Below, piece after piece: positions 25,611 to 34,339 of a stretch of 64,000 nucleotides of DNA (within the stretch, counting starts at the first letter, position 1; every line of letters starts with the position of its first letter). The notes below the pieces were generated by a model that was not told the origin of the DNA, ran no database searches, and worked only from the letters and a program-made list of their open reading frames with translations. Origin of the DNA: JANNNF01 sp963772935. GTDB taxonomy: Bacteria; Pseudomonadota; Alphaproteobacteria; Rhodobacterales; Rhodobacteraceae. A program made the translations under genes and the position numbers. The DNA is taken from assembly GCA_963772935.1 (NCBI GenBank), contig CAVYZK010000009.1, forward strand, positions 682,001-746,000, given 5' to 3'.

Positions 25611-25964
25611 ATGCAGGACCAGATCGAGGGCGCGCCGCTGATCCCCCCCTCCAGCACCGATCATCCGTTGTATGATCAGGTGGTCGATGCCTGCCGCACG
25701 GTGTTCGACCCGGAAATCCCGGTCAACATCTATGATCTGGGGTTGGTCTATACCATTGATATCAGTGCCGAAAACTCGGTCGGCATCACCATGACCCTGA
25801 CCGCCCCCGGCTGCCCGGTGGCAGGCGAGATGCCGGGCTGGGTGCAAGAGGCGGTGGAACCCTTGGCCGGGGTGCGCGATGTGACCGTGTCGATGACTTT
25901 CGACCCGCCCTGGGGGATGGAGATGATGTCGGACGAGGCCCGGCTGGAACTGGGGTTCATGTAA
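25611..25964 (+). CDS. sufT: SUF-type Fe-S assembly protein (DUF59/MIP18 family, SufT-like)
   Basis: This is a small accessory protein of iron-sulfur cluster maturation. The 117-residue protein shows the DUF59 core ACRTVFDPEIPVNIYDLGLV, the strand VGITMTLTAPGCPVAGEMPG with the conserved reactive cysteine, and FDPPWGMEMMSDEARLELGF, typical of the SUF-associated clade. I chose ATG 25611. It stands 72 bases before a SufA-type carrier on the same strand. The sufBCDS core genes are not in this window, so either the operon is split or these two lie apart from it. Confidence 0.88.
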   Translation: MQDQIEGAPLIPPSSTDHPLYDQVVDACRTVFDPEIPVNIYDLGLVYTIDISAENSVGITMTLTAPGCPVAGEMPGWVQEAVEPLAGVRDVTVSMTFDPPWGMEMMSDEARLELGFM

Positions 25965-26036
25965 GCCGCTTGCCACCGCTTGAGAATTGCCCAAGCCCCG
26001 CCTATGTTATGGGGAATATCGCAAAGGACGCATCCC

Positions 26037-26396
26037 ATGTTCGGCATCCCCGGCAAAGCCGCCGTCACCCTGACCCCGATCGCCGCCAAGCAGATTGCGC
26101 GGCTGATGGCCAAGCAAGATACGCAAGGCCTGCGCATCGGCATCAAGAAGGGTGGCTGTGCGGGCATGGAATACACCATGGAATATGTGTCCGCCGTCAA
26201 CCCGATGGATGAGGTGGTGGAACAGGACGGCGCGCGGGTGATGATCGCGCCCATGGCACAACTGTTCCTGATCGGCACCGAGATCGACTATGAGGTCGAT
26301 CTGCTGCAAGCCGGGTTCAAGTTCCGCAACCCCAATGTGGCCGAGGCTTGCGGCTGCGGCGAAAGCATCAAGTTCAAGGACGCGCCTGCCGCCTGA
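26037..26396 (+). CDS. sufA: A-type Fe-S cluster carrier (SufA/IscA family)
   Basis: This protein transfers Fe-S clusters from the scaffold to target enzymes. The 119-residue protein has the three family cysteines: one in KKGGCAGMEYTMEYV and two in VAEACGCGESIKF. The FeS-biogenesis core VTLTPIAAKQIARLM is near the N-terminus. The start ATG 26037 is preceded by AAAGGACGCATCCC. The pair SufT-SufA probably forms one transcript. Distinguishing SufA from ErpA or IscA by sequence alone is not secure. Confidence 0.88.
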   Translation: MFGIPGKAAVTLTPIAAKQIARLMAKQDTQGLRIGIKKGGCAGMEYTMEYVSAVNPMDEVVEQDGARVMIAPMAQLFLIGTEIDYEVDLLQAGFKFRNPNVAEACGCGESIKFKDAPAA

Positions 26397-26424
26397 TCGG
26401 AGCGATCAGTGGCTGCCCGCGCGC

Positions 26425-26459
26425 GGCCTCCGGCGGGAGTATTTCACAAAGAGCAACGC
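26425..26459 (+). repeat. intergenic GCCTCCGGCGGG/GTATTT element, copy 3
   Basis: The motif GCCTCCGGCGGGAGTATTT followed by CACAAAGAGCAAC lies 59 bases before the tpiA ATG, after sufA. A close inverted copy is at 52881-52909. It belongs to the variant with AAAGAGC after the GTATTT, rather than the AGAATGA variant at 49161 and 52929. Confidence 0.65.
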
Positions 26460-26517
26460 AGGGTCTTTTCCTTGTCGCACGGGGGCGTTACCCCTGTGAC
26501 AAAGAGGGAGACGAGAT

Positions 26518-27261
26518 ATGCGTAAACTTGCCGCCGGGAACTGGAAGATGAACGGCACAACGGCCGCACTGTCGGAGGTGACGGCGCTGCTGGACGCCCA
26601 TCCCGCCCCCGCCTGCGACATGCTGCTGTGCCCGCCTGCCACGCTGGTGGCGCAGATGGCGGCGGCGGCGCAGGGGTCTGCCTTGCTGGTGGGCGGGCAG
26701 GATTGCCATGCCGCGGCGTCTGGCGCGCATACCGGCGATATTTCTGCCGCGATGCTGGCCGATGCCGGGGCCACCCATGTGATCCTTGGCCATTCCGAAC
26801 GCCGCACCGACCATGCCGAGACGGATGCGATGGTGCTGGCCAAGGCGGGCGCTGCGATCACGGCGGGGCTGGTGGCGGTGGTTTGCGTGGGCGAGACGGA
26901 AGCGCAGCGCGATGCCGGCACCACGCTTGACGTGATCGGGGCGCAACTGGCGGGGTCGGTGCCCAAGGGCGCTTTGGCGGAAACGCTGGTGGTGGCCTAT
27001 GAACCCGTCTGGGCCATTGGCACCGGACGGACCCCCACGATTGCAGAGATTGCCGAGGTGCATGCCTATATCCGCGCGGAGTTGCAGGGGTTGATCGGCG
27101 CACAGGCGGCGGGGGTGCGGTTGCTGTATGGCGGGTCGGTCAAGCCGTCGAACGCGGCCGAGATTTTCGCGGTGCCGCATGTCGATGGGGCGCTGGTGGG
27201 TGGGGCCAGCCTGAAGGCCGCCGATTTCGGGGCCATTGTCGCTGCATTGTCTGCCGCATGA
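26518..27261 (+). CDS. tpiA: triose-phosphate isomerase
   Basis: TpiA interconverts dihydroxyacetone phosphate and glyceraldehyde 3-phosphate. The 247-residue TIM barrel has the N-terminal catalytic Lys in LAAGNWKMNG, the His in VILGHSERRTDHAETD, the catalytic Glu in VVAYEPVWAIGTGRTP, and the phosphate-binding end LLYGGSVKPSNAAEIF. The ATG follows GGGAGACGAGAT. Its stop overlaps the ATG of the EamA-type exporter (ATGA), an odd coupling of a glycolytic enzyme with a transporter. Confidence 0.98.
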   Translation: MRKLAAGNWKMNGTTAALSEVTALLDAHPAPACDMLLCPPATLVAQMAAAAQGSALLVGGQDCHAAASGAHTGDISAAMLADAGATHVILGHSERRTDHAETDAMVLAKAGAAITAGLVAVVCVGETEAQRDAGTTLDVIGAQLAGSVPKGALAETLVVAYEPVWAIGTGRTPTIAEIAEVHAYIRAELQGLIGAQAAGVRLLYGGSVKPSNAAEIFAVPHVDGALVGGASLKAADFGAIVAALSAA

Positions 27262-28161
27262 CCGCGACGCCCCTGCCCCGGTCCCTGCTGGCCGCCAACC
27301 TGATCTGCCTTGCGTCGATGGTGGTCTGGGCGGCGGGTCTGCCTGCCGCTGACCTGATCATCCCGCATATGCCGCCGATTGCCCTGACCGCCGCGCGGGC
27401 CACGCTGGCGTCATTGTTGCTGGTGCCGCTGTGGTGGGCGCTGGAGGGGTTCGGGCCGATGCGGCGCGCCAACTGGGGCATGGGTCTGTGGGTCGGCGGG
27501 GTCTGCATCGGGATGGCCTCGGTGTTTCTGGTGATCGCCCAGGCCGCGACCGATGCGGTGACGGTGGCCGTGGCATCGGCCACCATGCCGGTGCTGGGCA
27601 TCGCGCTCGAATGTGTGCTGGACAAGCGCCGGGTCACGCTGGCGCTGGTGATCGGGTTGATGCTGTCGCTGGCGGGCGGGGTGCTGGCCTTTGCCGCCAG
27701 CATGGGGCAGATGCAGCTTGGCCTTGGGGCGGCGGCGGCACTGGCCTCGGTCGCCTGCTACACCTGGGGGTCGCGGGCGAGTGTGAAGAACTTCCCCGAC
27801 CTGTCGCCGATTGGCCGCAGTGCGATTACGGTGGCCGGGGCCGCGATTTGTGCCACGGTTGCCGCGCTGATCCATGCCGCCTTGGGGGCACCCTCGCCCG
27901 ATTGGGCCGCCATCGGCTGGCGTGAGTTCGGCGGGCTGTTGGTGTTCGGCATGGGGTCGCTGGCGATCAGCCAGTGTTTGTGGATCATCGCCGTGGGTCA
28001 GCTTGGGCATTGGTGCTGCCAGCCTGCACATGAACGCGGTGCCGTTCTATGTGATGGTGATGGTCTTTGCCCTTGGGGGTGTGTGGAACTGGTGGCAGGC
28101 GGCGGGGGCGGCGGTGGTCGTGCTTGGCGTCGTGGTGGCACAAGGTGTGGGGCGGCGCTGA
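27258..28161 (+). CDS. EamA/DMT-family transporter, one frameshift
   Basis: This is an inner-membrane exporter of the drug/metabolite transporter superfamily. The corrected protein has about 300 residues with roughly ten helices in two EamA repeats (for example LICLASMVVWAAGLPAADL, VGGVCIGMASVFLVIAQAA, LVIGLMLSLAGGVLAFAASM). The frame breaks near 28005-28007 (extra G in TTGGGC); removing one base joins LWIIAVGQLG to IGAASLHMNAVPFYVMVMVF and the stop at 28161. Without correction the reading runs artificially into the P450 gene. The start overlaps tpiA and the stop overlaps the P450 start (TGATG). Substrate unknown; the P450 product is a guess. Confidence 0.85.
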
Positions 28162-29342
28162 TGCAGGCCCTGTCGCAATCGCCCACCGACCCTGCCTTCG
28201 TGCAAGATCCCTACCCGTTTTACGAACGCGCCCGGGGGCTTGGGCCGTTCTTTCACTGGTCCGAGTATGGCATCGCCTGCACCGGCAATGCCGCCGCCAC
28301 CAATGCCATCTTCCGCGACCGCCGCTTTGGCCGTGAGGCCCCGCCGGAACATGCACCCGACATTCCCGCCGCCTTAGCGCCGTTCTATGCCATCGAGGCC
28401 CATTCGATGCTGGAACTGGAGCCGCCCCGCCACACCCGCCTGCGGGGGCTTGTGCTGCGGGCCTTCACCTCGCGCCGGATTGCGGCTTTGGCGCCCGAGA
28501 TTGCCACCCTCACCCATGACCTGATCGACCGCCTGCCGCCGGGTGAGTTTGATCTGCTGCCGCAGTTTGCCACCCATCTGCCGGTGATCATCATCGCGCG
28601 TCTGCTGGGCGTGCCCGAGGCCATGGCCCCCGACCTGCTGGCATGGTCCAATGCGATGGTCGGCATGTATCAGGCGGGCCGCACGGCGGAAACCGAGGCC
28701 CGCGCCTGTACCGCCGCCAGTGACTTCGCGGCCTTCCTGCGCGGCTATATCGACGCCCGCCGCAGCCAGCCTGCCGATGACCTGATCACCCACCTGATCG
28801 CCGCCGAGCAGGACGGCGAGCGTCTGACCACGGAGGAACTGATCAGCACCTGCGTACTGCTGCTGAACGCAGGGCACGAGGCGACGGTGCATACCATCGG
28901 CAACGGCGTGAAAACCCTGCTGGAAACCGCAACGCCGCACACGGCCCTTGCCCCTGCTGCCATCGCCGGGACGGTCGAGGAAATCCTGCGCTTCGACCCC
29001 GCGCTGCACATGTTCACCCGCTGGTGTTATGAGCCTGTCGAGGTGATGGGCCACACCTTCCAACGTGGTGACAGGGTGGCCCTGCTGCTCGCCGCCGCCA
29101 ACCGCGATCCGGGCCAGTGGGACGATCCCGCCCGTTTCGACCCCACCCGCACGGTCAAACCCCACGCGAGTTTCGGCGCGGGCCTGCATTTCTGCGTCGG
29201 CGCACCCTTGGCACGGCTGGAGTTGCAGATCGCGCTGCCGATCCTGTTTGATCGCCTGCCAAACCTGACGCTGACCGAGGCTCCAAAATACGCCAACCTC
29301 TACCACTTTCACGGTTTGGAAAGCCTGATGCTCCGCCCCTGA
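28161..29342 (+). CDS. cytochrome P450
   Basis: This is a soluble bacterial heme monooxygenase of 393 residues. The I-helix oxygen-activation segment is LNAGHEATVHTIGNG, the K-helix ExxR is in VEEILRFDPALHMFTRW, and the heme-thiolate loop is SFGAGLHFCVGAPLARLEL with the axial Cys. The substrate is unknown. Redox partners are not adjacent. It begins one base into the stop of the EamA transporter, suggesting translational coupling and a shared function with the exporter. The apparent fusion with the transporter seen in the raw frame is produced by the transporter's indel, not by a real fusion. Confidence 0.93.
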   Translation: MQALSQSPTDPAFVQDPYPFYERARGLGPFFHWSEYGIACTGNAAATNAIFRDRRFGREAPPEHAPDIPAALAPFYAIEAHSMLELEPPRHTRLRGLVLRAFTSRRIAALAPEIATLTHDLIDRLPPGEFDLLPQFATHLPVIIIARLLGVPEAMAPDLLAWSNAMVGMYQAGRTAETEARACTAASDFAAFLRGYIDARRSQPADDLITHLIAAEQDGERLTTEELISTCVLLLNAGHEATVHTIGNGVKTLLETATPHTALAPAAIAGTVEEILRFDPALHMFTRWCYEPVEVMGHTFQRGDRVALLLAAANRDPGQWDDPARFDPTRTVKPHASFGAGLHFCVGAPLARLELQIALPILFDRLPNLTLTEAPKYANLYHFHGLESLMLRP

Positions 29343-29398
29343 CATCCTCTTCGCGAAAATATCCCACGGGGGTCCGGGGGTGTGAAACCCCCGGCTCC
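29343..29398 (-). repeat. intergenic hairpin/GATATTT element, copy 4 (inverted)
   Basis: Read on the minus strand: GCCGGGGGTTTCACACCCCC (the GGGG/CCCC arms make a hairpin), GGACCCCCGTGGGATATTTT, then CGCGAAGAGGATG. It lies between convergent P450 and Lrp genes and may terminate one or both. The GTGGGATATTT...GCGAAGAGGATG part is repeated at 42402-42427 between coxD and coxE. Confidence 0.65.
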
Positions 29399-29403
29399 GA
29401 CGC

Positions 29404-29865
29404 CTACAGCGGCAACACCGTGGTGGATTTGATCTCCTCCATGCTCAGCAGTGCCGTCACGTTGTAAATGCGCACCTCCGATATCAGCGCCTGATAGAAC
29501 GTGTCATAGGCCCGCGCGTTCTTGACCCGCACCTTCAGAATATAGTCGATGTCGCCCGCCAAGCGATGCGCCTCCAGCACTTCGGGGCGCGATTGCAGCG
29601 CGCGCAGGAACTTGCGCTGCCAGTCGGCCTCATGCTCGGAGGTACGGATCAGCACGAAGAAACAGGCCTCCAGCCCCAGGGCCTCGGGGTCCAGGATGGC
29701 GGTCTGGCGCAGGATCACGCCCTGTTCGCGCATGCGGCGGATGCGGTTCCACACCGGGGTCTTGGAACTGCCGACCTTGCGGGCAATCTCGTCCAGCGAT
29801 TGCTCGGCATCGCCTTGCAGTTCGGACAGGATTTTCCGGTCCAGTTCATCCAGTTGGGCCGCCAT
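29404..29865 (-). CDS. Lrp/AsnC-family transcriptional regulator
   Basis: The 153-residue protein has an N-terminal winged helix-turn-helix (LDELDRKILSELQGDAEQSL, EIARKVGSSKTPVWNRIRRM) and a C-terminal RAM/AsnC effector domain (ACFFVLIRTSEHEADW, VLEAHRLAGDIDYILKVRV). It is transcribed away from the sulfite reduction operon across a 202-base gap, so it is a good candidate for its regulator, perhaps sensing cysteine or another amino acid; that is inference from location. A short palindrome in the gap could be its site. Confidence 0.93.
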   Translation of the reverse strand: MAAQLDELDRKILSELQGDAEQSLDEIARKVGSSKTPVWNRIRRMREQGVILRQTAILDPEALGLEACFFVLIRTSEHEADWQRKFLRALQSRPEVLEAHRLAGDIDYILKVRVKNARAYDTFYQALISEVRIYNVTALLSMEEIKSTTVLPL

Positions 29866-29962
29866 TCGTTACCACCCCGCATTTGCGGAACCCTGTTCCA
29901 CACCTGCCCAGTATCAGAACAAACGTCCTTATCTGCAAGCAGCACTGGCCGCGAGACAGAAA

Positions 29963-29975
29963 AATATCCTATATT
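29963..29975. promoter_or_regulatory. palindrome AATAT-CCT-ATATT in the Lrp/sulfur operon gap
   Basis: A perfect 13-base inverted repeat in the gap between the Lrp gene (starts 29865) and the sulfur operon (starts 30068), in otherwise GC-rich DNA. AT-rich palindromes of this size are typical of Lrp/AsnC contacts, and the right arm overlaps a -10-like TATATT. The other parts of the gap are unremarkable. Confidence 0.4.
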
Positions 29976-30067
29976 AGGCGTCACACCACCGGGATTTTTT
30001 CAGGATCACACTGGTCTTGGCCCCGACCCCGCGCTAGACACCACGCGCAATCAAAGGACCAACCCGG

Positions 30068-30394
30068 ATGAGCCGCCGTTTTACCCCCAAGGTCGTCACT
30101 GCCAACCGCCTGCGGATGGGCGATGTGGTCTATCTGACCGCCGATGATCAGTGGTCGCCCTACCACAGTCAGGCCGAGTTGATCGAGGATGAGGCCCACG
30201 CCCAGATGCGCCTTCTGCATGCGACGGCGCAAAAGCTGTATGTCGTCGGCGCCTATCTCGCCGATGCGAAGCCGGGGCCGAACGGGCCAGAGCCGACCCA
30301 TTTCCGCGAGGAATTCCGCACCCGTGGGCCGTCGAACTATGCCCATGGCAAGCAGGTTGACCTTGCCGCCGATGCCTCGCTGTCCCGGACCTGA
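30068..30394 (+). CDS. DUF2849 protein of the sulfite reduction operon
   Basis: The 108-residue protein begins MSRRFTPKVVTANRLRMGDV and continues VVYLTADDQWSPYHSQAELI, ending after THFREEFRTRGPSNYAHGKQ. This matches the DUF2849 family that accompanies siroheme-dependent reductases in Rhodobacterales. Its role is not established; a part in siroheme reductase assembly or regulation is inferred from its fixed place at the head of the operon. It is cytoplasmic, with no signal or membrane segment. A 58-base gap follows, with a six-base-pair hairpin (CCCGGA/TCCGGG) over its stop region. Confidence 0.85.
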   Translation: MSRRFTPKVVTANRLRMGDVVYLTADDQWSPYHSQAELIEDEAHAQMRLLHATAQKLYVVGAYLADAKPGPNGPEPTHFREEFRTRGPSNYAHGKQVDLAADASLSRT

Positions 30395-30452
30395 TCCGGG
30401 TTCTCCGCCCACCAAAAGCCAGCCATTCCGCCCGCGCAGAAAGAAGCCACCG

Positions 30453-32123
30453 ATGTACAGCTATTCCGACTTTGACGAAGGTTTCGTGCGCGCCCGTGTG
30501 GCCCAGTTCACCCAGCAGGTCGAGCGCCGCCTTGACGGGTCGCTGACCGAGGAGGAATTCCGCCCTCTGCGTCTGATGAACGGCCTTTATCTGCAACTGC
30601 ACGCCTACATGCTGCGGGTCGCCATCCCTTACGGCACCCTCAGCCCGCATCAGATGCGGCAGTTGGCGCATATCGCGCAGACCTATGACAAGGGCTATGG
30701 CCACTTCACCACCCGGCAGAACATCCAGTACAACTGGCCCGTGCTGCCCGACGTGCCCGCCATCCTTGGCGCCTTGGCCGATGTGGAAATGCACGCGCTG
30801 CAGACCTCTGGCAACTGCGTGCGCAACGTGACCGCCGACCATTTCGCCGGTGCTGCGGCGGATGAGATCGAAGACCCCCGCCCCTATGCCGAACTGCTGC
30901 GCCAGTGGTCGACCGACCACCCGGAGTTTCAGTTCCTGCCGCGCAAGTTCAAGATCGCCATCACTGGCAGCCCCAATGACCGTGCCGTGACCCGCGCCCA
31001 TGACATTGGCTTGCGGATGCACCGCAATGCCGCCGGTCAGCCGGGGTTTGAGGTGATGGTGGGCGGTGGTCTTGGCCGCACCCCGATGATCGGGGTCACC
31101 GTCCGCGATTTCCTGCCCGTGGCCGACCTGCTGCCATATGTCGAGGCGGTGCTGTCGGTCTACAACACGCTGGGACGGCGCGATAACAAGTACAAGGCGC
31201 GCATCAAGATCACCGTGCATGAAACCGGGGCAGCCGAGATCACCAAGATGATCGAGGACCGTTTTGCGGAACTGCGCCCGCTGTTTGGCGGCCATGATCA
31301 GGTGTTGCTGGATGATATCCGCGCGGCCTTTGCGCCCCCGGCCTTCCGCAATCAACCGACCGATGCTTATGACGCGTTCTACAAGGCTGACCCGGTGTTC
31401 CGGGCCTGGGCCGATACCAACCTGACCGCGCATCGGCACGCCGATTATGCCATCGTGACCATCAGCCTCAAGGCGCATGGCGAAACCCCCGGCGATGCCT
31501 CGGCCGATCAGATGCGCCTGATGGCGGACCTTGCCGAAACCTATGGCCACAACGATCTGCGCATCAGCCATGAGCAGAACGTGATCCTGCCGCATGTCCA
31601 CAAATCCGACCTGCCGACGATCCATGCCGCCCTGTCCCAGATGGGCTTGGCGACGGCAAACGTCGGGTTGATCAGCGATATCATCGCCTGCCCCGGCATG
31701 GATTATTGCGCGCTGGCCACCGCCCGCTCGATCCCGGTCGCACAGGAAATCGCCACCCGGTTTGATGAGCTGAAGCTGGAGCATGACATCGGCCCGCTGA
31801 AAATCAAGATTTCCGGCTGCATCAATGCCTGCGGGCATCATCATGTCGGCCATATCGGGATTCTGGGGCTGGACCGGGCGGGGGTGGAAAACTACCAGAT
31901 CACCCTTGGCGGCGATGGCACGGAAACGGCTGTGATCGGCGAGAAAACCGGGCCGGGCTTTGCCTACACTGAAATCGTGCCCGCCATCGAACGCCTTGTG
32001 CGCGCCTATCTGGCCGTGCGGACGGACGCTGCCGAGACGTTCCTGCAAACCTACAAACGCACTGGCATTGGCCCGTTCAAAGCCGCCCTTTACGATGCGG
32101 AAGGCGAAAAGGATGCCGCGTGA
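30453..32123 (+). CDS. cysI: siroheme/4Fe-4S nitrite/sulfite reductase (CysI type)
   Basis: This is a monomeric assimilatory reductase that takes six electrons to convert sulfite to sulfide (or nitrite to ammonia). The 556-residue protein has two ferredoxin-like half-domains: YGHFTTRQNIQYNWP and SGNCVRNVTADHFAGA in the first, HNDLRISHEQNVILPHV in the second. The cluster/siroheme ligands are CPGMDYC and CINAC in ISGCINACGHHHVGHIGIL. The neighbouring cysH and fpr favour sulfite as substrate. I chose ATG 30453 (MYSYSDFDEGFVRARV); the longer open frame upstream lies in another gene. It overlaps cysH by eleven bases. Confidence 0.92.
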   Translation: MYSYSDFDEGFVRARVAQFTQQVERRLDGSLTEEEFRPLRLMNGLYLQLHAYMLRVAIPYGTLSPHQMRQLAHIAQTYDKGYGHFTTRQNIQYNWPVLPDVPAILGALADVEMHALQTSGNCVRNVTADHFAGAAADEIEDPRPYAELLRQWSTDHPEFQFLPRKFKIAITGSPNDRAVTRAHDIGLRMHRNAAGQPGFEVMVGGGLGRTPMIGVTVRDFLPVADLLPYVEAVLSVYNTLGRRDNKYKARIKITVHETGAAEITKMIEDRFAELRPLFGGHDQVLLDDIRAAFAPPAFRNQPTDAYDAFYKADPVFRAWADTNLTAHRHADYAIVTISLKAHGETPGDASADQMRLMADLAETYGHNDLRISHEQNVILPHVHKSDLPTIHAALSQMGLATANVGLISDIIACPGMDYCALATARSIPVAQEIATRFDELKLEHDIGPLKIKISGCINACGHHHVGHIGILGLDRAGVENYQITLGGDGTETAVIGEKTGPGFAYTEIVPAIERLVRAYLAVRTDAAETFLQTYKRTGIGPFKAALYDAEGEKDAA

Positions 32124-32877
32124 TCTGCACTCTGGCGTGGTGGCCGAACGCGTCGCCGCCCTGAACGCGCGCTATCGCCACCATTCGGCGACCGCCGTTC
32201 TGGAACATGCGCTGCGCGATGATGATCTGGGCCGGGTGGCGCTGGTGTCGTCTTTTGGCGCGGAATCGGTGGTGCTGCTGCATCTGGTGTCGGTGATCGC
32301 GCCCGAAACCCCGGTGCTGTTCATCGACACACGGATGCTGTTCCCAGAAACGCTGGAATATCAGCGCCAACTGGCCGACAGCCTGCCGCTGTGCGACGTG
32401 CGCACCATCCGCGCCGCAGCCCCGCGTCTGGCGTTTGAAGACCCTGACAACACGCTGCACCAATACAGCACCGACGCCTGCTGCAACGTCCGCAAGGTCG
32501 AACCGCTGGAACGCGCGCTGGCCAAGTTTGACGGCTGGATCACCGGGCGCAAACGGTTTCAGGCCAGCACCCGCGAGGCAGTGGAGTTCTTTGAGGCCGA
32601 GGGCGATGTCCGTATCAAGGTGAACCCGCTGGCCCATTGGGGCCGCGAGGATCTTGAGGATTACATCGTCAACAACCGCCTGCCCCGGCATCCGCTGGTC
32701 GCCAAGGGCTATCCGTCCATCGGCTGCGAGCCTTGCACCAGCAAGGTGGCCCCCGGCGAAGACCCCCGTGCAGGCCGGTGGCGCGGGTCGGATAAAACCG
32801 AATGCGGCATTCATTTCATCGACGGCAAGGCCGTCCGCACACCACCCCAGCCTGAACAAAAGGTATCCGCCGCATGA
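32113..32877 (+). CDS. cysH: phosphoadenylyl/adenylyl-sulfate reductase CysH (4Fe-4S type)
   Basis: CysH reduces activated sulfate (APS, possibly PAPS) to sulfite with thioredoxin. The 254-residue protein has the ATP-pyrophosphatase-type loop ALVSSFGAESVVLLHLV, the paired cysteines DACCNVRKVEPL and GCEPCTSKV that bind a 4Fe-4S cluster, and the catalytic Cys in KTECGIHF. The double cysteine pair marks the Fe-S (APS-using) class. The ATG at 32113 lies inside the reductase gene, and its end overlaps the DUF934 gene, so the operon is tightly coupled. Confidence 0.94.
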   Translation: MPRDLHSGVVAERVAALNARYRHHSATAVLEHALRDDDLGRVALVSSFGAESVVLLHLVSVIAPETPVLFIDTRMLFPETLEYQRQLADSLPLCDVRTIRAAAPRLAFEDPDNTLHQYSTDACCNVRKVEPLERALAKFDGWITGRKRFQASTREAVEFFEAEGDVRIKVNPLAHWGREDLEDYIVNNRLPRHPLVAKGYPSIGCEPCTSKVAPGEDPRAGRWRGSDKTECGIHFIDGKAVRTPPQPEQKVSAA

Positions 32878-33278
32878 CCGTTCTTGTGACCGATCAGGGC
32901 TTTGCCCCCGCCCCCGAAGTGGCCGCCGTGACGCTGGCCGATATTGCCGCCCACCAAGGCGCGCTTGACCTTGCCAACACCGACGACCCTGCGCTGGTGC
33001 AGCCGTATCTGGCCGATCTGACCCTGATCCGCGTGGCCTTCCCCGCCTTCAACGACGGGCGCGGGTTCACCATCGCGCGCCGTTTGCGGATGATGGGCTA
33101 TACCGGCACCCTGCGCGCCCTTGGCCCGGTGATCGCCGACCAATATGCCATGGCCCGCCGCGTCGGCTTTGACGATGTGGAAATTCCCGATGATCTTGCC
33201 CTGCGCCAGCCTGAAAGCCAGTGGCAGTTCCGCGCCGACTGGCAGGATCACAACTATCTGGCGATGCTGAAGGCGTGA
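32874..33278 (+). CDS. DUF934 protein of the sulfite reduction operon
   Basis: The 134-residue cytoplasmic protein contains TLIRVAFPAFNDGRGFTIAR, RRLRMMGYTGTLRALGPVIA and DQYAMARRVGFDDVEI, the core of the DUF934 family. Members are found next to cysI/cysH in many Proteobacteria, but the biochemical role is not established to my knowledge. The DGRGF segment and helix-rich ending suggest a ligand- or protein-binding adaptor. The ATG overlaps the cysH stop (ATGA). Confidence 0.88.
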   Translation: MTVLVTDQGFAPAPEVAAVTLADIAAHQGALDLANTDDPALVQPYLADLTLIRVAFPAFNDGRGFTIARRLRMMGYTGTLRALGPVIADQYAMARRVGFDDVEIPDDLALRQPESQWQFRADWQDHNYLAMLKA

Positions 33279-33311
33279 TGCCTTTCAATTCCTTTTACCT
33301 GTAGGCCTATC

Positions 33312-34128
33312 ATGTCCGATCTGATCGACACCAAACCCGCCAAGCCCCACTTGCCCGATGCACAGACCGTCACATCCGTGAAACACTGGACCGACCGGCT
33401 GTTTTCCTTCCGCGTGACCCGCCCCAAATCCCTGCGCTTCCGGTCGGGCGAGTTCGTGATGATCGGGTTGCTGAATGACAACGGCAAACCCCTGCTGCGC
33501 GCCTATTCCATTGCGTCCCCGGCCTGGGATGAGGAGTTGGAGTTCTATTCGATCAAGGTGCCCGATGGCCCGCTGACCAGCCGGTTGCAGCATATTCAGG
33601 TGGGCGATGAAATCATCCTGCGCCCCAAACCGGTGGGCACGCTTGTGCATGACGCGCTGCTGCCGGGCAGCCGGTTGTGGTTTCTGGCCACTGGCACGGG
33701 CCTTGCGCCCTTTGCCAGTCCTGATGCGCGAGCCGGAGACGTATGAGAAATACGGCCAGATCATCATGATGCACACCTGCCGCACGGTGGAGGAGCTGAC
33801 CTATGGGCGCGAGCTGGTGGAAAGCCTGAAGGATGACCCGCTGATCGGGGAGTTGGTGGGCGACAAGCTGCTGTATTACCCCACCACCACCCGCGAAGAT
33901 TTTCCGACCATGGGCCGGATCACCGACAACCTGACCTCTGGCAAGGTGTTCGCCGATCTGGGCCTTGCCCCGATGGACCCCGAGGAAGACCGCGCCATGG
34001 TTTGCGGATCCTTGGCCTTCAACCATGATGTCAAGGCGGTGCTGGAGAAATTCGGCCTGCGCGAAGGGGCCAATTCCGAACCGCTGGAATATGTGGTGGA
34101 AAAGGCGTTTGTCGGGGATGGCATCTGA
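33312..34128 (+). CDS. fpr: ferredoxin--NADP+ reductase, one frameshift
   Basis: Fpr supplies electrons from NADPH to ferredoxin or flavodoxin, here probably for the siroheme sulfite reductase. FAD-binding: LLRAYSIASPAWDEELEFYS and VPDGPLTSRLQ. NADP-binding: WFLATGTGLAPFAS followed, after the frame change, by LMREPETYEKYGQIIMMHTC, VCGSLAFNHDVKAVLEKFG and the closing EYVVEKAFVGD. The break is at 33717-33722 (AGTCCTGATG, one extra C); removing it gives 271 residues, the normal length. It is the last gene of the sulfur operon, 33 bases after DUF934. Confidence 0.9.
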
Positions 34129-34221
34129 CGCGGTTCAGGTTTGAACCAAAGCTGAGTGTCTGACAGAACACGGTCAATTCCCCTCGCCGGTGTGGTCTGT
34201 TGGGAATTGCCCTGAAAAGCT

Positions 34222-34287
34222 GCCCCGGCGCAGGCCGGGGCCCCGGGTTGGCACCGGTTACCCCGGGGCCCCGGCCTGCGCCGGGGC
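34222..34287. repeat. 26-bp perfect inverted repeat after fpr
   Basis: The arms (34222-34247 and 34262-34287) are perfect complements, built of GCCCCGGCGC, AGGCCGGGGC and CCCGGG, with a 14-base loop. The stem is almost pure GC and would be extremely stable. It lies between convergent fpr and the Ala-rich gene, upstream of a second hairpin that looks like a canonical terminator. It may be a dispersed palindromic element or a strong RNA 3' end protector. Confidence 0.75.
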
Positions 34288-34339
34288 GAAGCGGTGTTTG
34301 CGGCAAAGTGTTAATTGCTTTATCGCCGAGCAATAAAAA

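Noticed and set aside
27258..29342. Apparent transporter-P450 fusion protein of 694 residues
   Set aside because: The join is caused by one extra G near 28006. In the corrected frame the transporter ends with its last helix at 28161 and the P450 begins with its own ATG there.
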